This document shows positions 36,376 to 39,518 of a stretch of 39,518 bases of DNA, piece by piece (positions within the stretch are counted from its first letter, which is position 1; each line of letters opens with the position of its first letter). Source of the DNA: Marinomonas transparens (GTDB lineage Bacteria > Pseudomonadota > Gammaproteobacteria > Pseudomonadales > Marinomonadaceae); contig NZ_JAEMNX010000032.1 of NCBI RefSeq assembly GCF_016463975.1, positions 1 through 39,518 of the forward strand, given 5' to 3'. The notes beneath the pieces are model-generated. The model was given only the letters and a program-made list of their open reading frames with translations. It searched no databases and was not told the origin of the DNA. Position numbers and translations under genes: made by a program.

Positions 36376-36957
36376 TTGAAAAAACTCCTTTATATCCATG
36401 GCTTTAATAGTTCAGAGCGCTCCCATAAAGCCAGTGTTATGATGAAATCTGCCCAGCAACTGGGTTTTGTCGATACCGTGATTTCTCCTCGCTTGTCATG
36501 GCAACCAGCCAAAGCCATCATACAATTGGAAAGCATTATTGAAGCGAATTGCCCCCAAAATGTTACTTTAATCGGCAGCTCTCTAGGCGGTTTTTATGCG
36601 GCGTATTTGGCAGAAAAATATCAAATCAAAACTATCTTGGTGAACCCTGCCGTGCAGGCTCCTGTACTACTAAAAGACTTACTTGGCCCGCAACTCAACC
36701 CTTATACCGATGAAGCGTATGAGTTAACCCAAGAACACATGGTCGAACTTGAACAGCTAGTTGTCACACAGCCGACAGCTGACTTGTATTGGCTGATGGT
36801 GCAAGAAGGGGACGACGTTTTGGATTATCGGGAAGCACTTAAAACTTTCCCTAAAACCGCGAGATTGACCCATGAAAGCAATGGTGACCATAGCTTCGTT
36901 GGCTTTGATCGTTTCGCGAAAGATATTCTGCGATTTGCTGAAATTTTAAACAACTAA
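36376..36957 (+). CDS. yqiA: Esterase YqiA
   Basis: A small alpha/beta hydrolase of 193 residues, the same length as E. coli YqiA. The N-terminus is KKLLYIHGFNSSERSHKA. The nucleophile is Ser69 in LIGSSLGGFYA, with a probable Asp near 147 and His172 in SNGDHSFVGF. The start is TTG, the only start that keeps the first beta strand; TAGGAT lies upstream. It directly follows yqiB. In E. coli cpdA lies between the two. Confidence 0.92.
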   Translation: MKKLLYIHGFNSSERSHKASVMMKSAQQLGFVDTVISPRLSWQPAKAIIQLESIIEANCPQNVTLIGSSLGGFYAAYLAEKYQIKTILVNPAVQAPVLLKDLLGPQLNPYTDEAYELTQEHMVELEQLVVTQPTADLYWLMVQEGDDVLDYREALKTFPKTARLTHESNGDHSFVGFDRFAKDILRFAEILNN

Positions 36958-37089
36958 GCCCCTGCTTTTATTAGACTATTTCACTCTCTATTGTTCCAGT
37001 GATAGACTCTAGAGCATCTAATTAACACCCTAATGTCATACTGTGGTTTACTCCTGTATCGCATGATCAACTTGGAAGAAAAAACACCC

Positions 37090-38988
37090 ATGTCTGCAAA
37101 AGAATATAACGCCGGATCGATTGAAGTTCTCAGTGGTTTGGAACCTGTGCAAAAACGTCCTGGAATGTACACGGATACCACGCGACCTAACCACCTAGGT
37201 CAAGAGGTTATAGATAACTCTGTGGATGAAGCGCTGGCGGGTCATGCGGATCGTATAGAAGTGATTTTATATAAAGATGGCTCTTTGAGTGTCGAAGATA
37301 ACGGCCGAGGCATGCCTGTTGATATTCACCCAGAAGAGGGTATATCAGGGGTTGAGTTGATTCTGACTAAGCTTCATGCGGGTGGTAAATTTTCCGGTGA
37401 CAATTACCAGTTTTCTGGTGGTTTGCATGGGGTCGGGGTGTCGGTGGTAAATGCCTTATCAACCTCTTTAGAAGTTTGGGTAAAACGCAACGGCATTCAG
37501 TATCACATTGGCTTTGAAAATGGCTTTAAAACATCAGACCTAAAAGAAATCGGCACGGTCGGTAAGAAAAACACTGGTACTAAGGTAAGGTTTACCGCGG
37601 ATGTTACCTATTTTGATAGTCCGAAATTTTCTCTTTCTCGCCTAAAACATCTATTAAAAGCCAAAGCTGTTTTATGCTCTGGTTTACATGTTGTCTTTAT
37701 TGATCAAAGTGGCAGTGAAGATGTTCGTGAAGAATGGTTTTACCAAGACGGATTAAAAGATTATTTGGCACTCGCTAACGAAGGTTTTGTACTGCTGCCT
37801 GATACGCCTTTTATCGGTGGACTAACGGAAAAAACACAAGGGGTAGATTGGGCTGTGCAATGGTTACCAGAAGGTGGGGAATTGATTACGGAGAGCTATG
37901 TTAACCTCATCCCTACCGCTCAAGGTGGTACCCATGTAAACGGTTTGCGAACTGGTTTGCTTGAAGCGATTCGTGAATTCTGTGATTTCCGCAGTTTGTT
38001 ACCGCGAGGTATTAAACTTACCGCTGAGGATGTTTGGGACCGCTGTAGTTATGTGCTGTCAGCGAAAATCCAAGAGCCGCAATTCTCAGGGCAAACCAAA
38101 GAGCGTTTATCTTCCCGTCAAGTCGTCGCCTTTATCTCTGCGGCAGTAAAAGACTCTTTCAGTCTATGGTTGAATAAGCACGTTGAAGACGGTGAAAAAA
38201 TTGCTGATATCGTCATCAATAGCGCGCAAAAACGACTAAAAGCCAGTAAACAGGTGGTGCGTAAGAAAATTACCCAAGGCCCAGCTTTGCCGGGTAAATT
38301 GGCGGACTGTTCTGGGCAAGATTCTTCCCGTAGTGAACTTTTCCTAGTGGAAGGGGACTCAGCCGGCGGCTCTGCCAAACAAGCACGAGAGAAGGACTTT
38401 CAAGCGATTCTGCCATTACGCGGTAAAATCCTAAACACTTGGGAAGTAGAGTCTGGACAAGTACTCGCTTCTCAGGAGATTCATGATGTCTCGGTTGCTC
38501 TTGGGGTTGACCCAGGCAATGATGATTTGAGTGGTTTACGTTATGGCAAGGTTTGTATTCTCGCCGATGCGGACTCGGATGGTTTACACATCGCGACCCT
38601 AATCTGTGCGCTGTTTGTTCGTCACTTTCCCGCCCTTGTTAACAGTGGGCACGTCTTTGTTGCTATGCCGCCCCTGTACCGAATCGACCTAGGTAAAGAA
38701 GTCTACTACGCCCTAGATGATGAAGAAAAAGACATCACATTGCATAAGATTGCCGCAGAAAATAAACGTGGTACGCCAAATGTACAGCGCTTCAAAGGCT
38801 TGGGTGAAATGAACCCGTCACAACTACGTGAAACCACCATGGCCCCAGACACCCGCCGTTTGATCCAGTTGACCATGGAAGACAAGCTAGATACCGATGA
38901 GTTACTGGATAAACTGCTGTCGAAAAAACGCGCAGGCGATCGCAAACATTGGCTAGAAACGTACGGTAACCTAGCCATTGTCGATTGA
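37090..38988 (+). CDS. parE: DNA topoisomerase IV subunit B
   Basis: The ATPase subunit of topoisomerase IV, which separates daughter chromosomes. From ATG 37090 it has 632 residues, close to the 630 of E. coli ParE, and begins MSAKEYNAGSIEVLSGLEPV, then RPGMYTDTTRPNHLGQEVID. The frame is open upstream to 37033 without a good start. The GHKL ATPase motifs (VIDNSVDEALAGHAD, DNGRGMPVDIHPEEG, SGGLHGVGVSVVNALS) are followed by the TOPRIM motifs LFLVEGDSAGGSAKQARE and ILADADSDGLHI. No parC follows within the window. Confidence 0.96.
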   Translation: MSAKEYNAGSIEVLSGLEPVQKRPGMYTDTTRPNHLGQEVIDNSVDEALAGHADRIEVILYKDGSLSVEDNGRGMPVDIHPEEGISGVELILTKLHAGGKFSGDNYQFSGGLHGVGVSVVNALSTSLEVWVKRNGIQYHIGFENGFKTSDLKEIGTVGKKNTGTKVRFTADVTYFDSPKFSLSRLKHLLKAKAVLCSGLHVVFIDQSGSEDVREEWFYQDGLKDYLALANEGFVLLPDTPFIGGLTEKTQGVDWAVQWLPEGGELITESYVNLIPTAQGGTHVNGLRTGLLEAIREFCDFRSLLPRGIKLTAEDVWDRCSYVLSAKIQEPQFSGQTKERLSSRQVVAFISAAVKDSFSLWLNKHVEDGEKIADIVINSAQKRLKASKQVVRKKITQGPALPGKLADCSGQDSSRSELFLVEGDSAGGSAKQAREKDFQAILPLRGKILNTWEVESGQVLASQEIHDVSVALGVDPGNDDLSGLRYGKVCILADADSDGLHIATLICALFVRHFPALVNSGHVFVAMPPLYRIDLGKEVYYALDDEEKDITLHKIAAENKRGTPNVQRFKGLGEMNPSQLRETTMAPDTRRLIQLTMEDKLDTDELLDKLLSKKRAGDRKHWLETYGNLAIVD

Positions 38989-39518
38989 TCGATCAAGTTA
39001 GTTTAATTCGTTCAGCTTTTAAGAACGCCAAATACCCTCGACTATTCCTATACATTCTCATCACTAAACAAGGCCATTTAGTCTTGTTTGGTGATCTCTA
39101 CTTGATCACCCCCACCGCTAGTACTATCTAATCCGTCTAAATATAGACTAAAGTCTAGGTATGGTGCAGACCTTTGGCATATAGAAAAGAGAGCTTTGCA
39201 CGATTAGTATATTTGACAATACGTTGTTAAAAATAGACTCAAATTGCTCATATATAACCCATAAACTCCGCTTTGTCGTCTGCTTTGCCTTGTTTTGGTA
39301 TCGCTCGTGACTTAGTGCAAAGGCCTTTAATCAAAATTCAATCCCAATCTCTATCTAGAATTTAATGACTACAATTAAAGCTCGTACTCAGTATGTTAAG
39401 GAAGGTTTGAATAAGTCTGAAAGACCCGAATCCCTACATGGATGTATGTAATTAGAGCAATGCAGGAGCAATTGCCGAGGGCATGGTCTAAAAGCCTGAA
39501 TTCTTTGTTGAGCGCCTC
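38989..39518. other. Region after parE without a recognisable gene
   Basis: No ORF with a good start or known domain. It contains a perfect 12-base palindrome over the parE stop codon (38985-38996), two overlapping hairpins (39062-39110), the short palindrome TAGACT-AA-AGTCTA near 39145, and near the right edge a TACAT-GG-ATGTA inverted repeat (39436-39447). No standard terminator with a T run was seen for parE. Confidence 0.5.
39062..39110. repeat. Two overlapping, mutually exclusive hairpins after parE
   Basis: CACTAAACAAG (39062-39072) pairs with CTTGTTTGGTG (39083-39093) over 11 base pairs with one G-U. GGTGATC (39090-39096) pairs with GATCACC (39104-39110). Both use bases 39090-39093, so they cannot form together. 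Neither is followed by a T run on the plus strand. Confidence 0.45.

Overview
The window looks like the chromosome of a marine gammaproteobacterium of the Oceanospirillales type, most likely Marinomonas or a close relative. This is judged from gene order and protein style, not from a database search. About 40 genes are visible. Nearly all are core or flagellar genes, and no insertion sequence, prophage or CRISPR array was seen.

Layout. (1) 1-2.9 kb: the trpG-trpD-trpC tryptophan genes and a YhfA-type OsmC protein, closed by a bidirectional terminator shared with a convergent tRNA-Arg(CCU). (2) 3.1-18.4 kb: a Vibrio-like flagellar region. flgA, flgM and flgN lie on the minus strand. cheV, cheR, flgBCDE, flgFGHIJ and flgKL lie on the plus strand. 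A sigma-54 promoter candidate precedes flgB and a weaker one precedes flgF. Sigma-28 promoters precede flgM and flgK. (3) 18.4-24.7 kb: an HD-GYP family protein with a damaged HD pair, then two flagellin genes separated by 1.77 kb without a convincing gene. The first flagellin has three tandem sigma-28 promoters and the second has one. (4) 24.7-29.4 kb: flaG, fliD, fliS, a small FliT-like gene and a Maf-type (DUF115) motility accessory factor. (5) 29.4-34.3 kb: pseudaminic acid synthesis, with pseI and pseG on plus and pseB-pseC-pseF on minus. No PseH acetyltransferase is present. (6) 34.4-39.0 kb: tag, then nudF, yqiB, yqiA and parE. The last 530 bases hold no gene that could be recognised.

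How it fits together. The flg genes make rod, rings, hook and hook-filament junction. FlgM holds back sigma-28 until the hook is finished, and sigma-28 then switches on flagellins and late genes. FlaG, FliD and FliS cap and chaperone the filament. The Maf protein, placed directly between the filament genes and the pse genes, is the expected enzyme for placing pseudaminic acid on flagellin.

The most unusual items are these: a flagellin whose variable domain is 18 seven-residue repeats; a second flagellin with an unrelated charged insert at the same point; three evenly spaced sigma-28 promoters; a hook protein with an internally duplicated domain; and the absence of crp and cpdA, both cAMP genes, from the two places where related genomes keep them.
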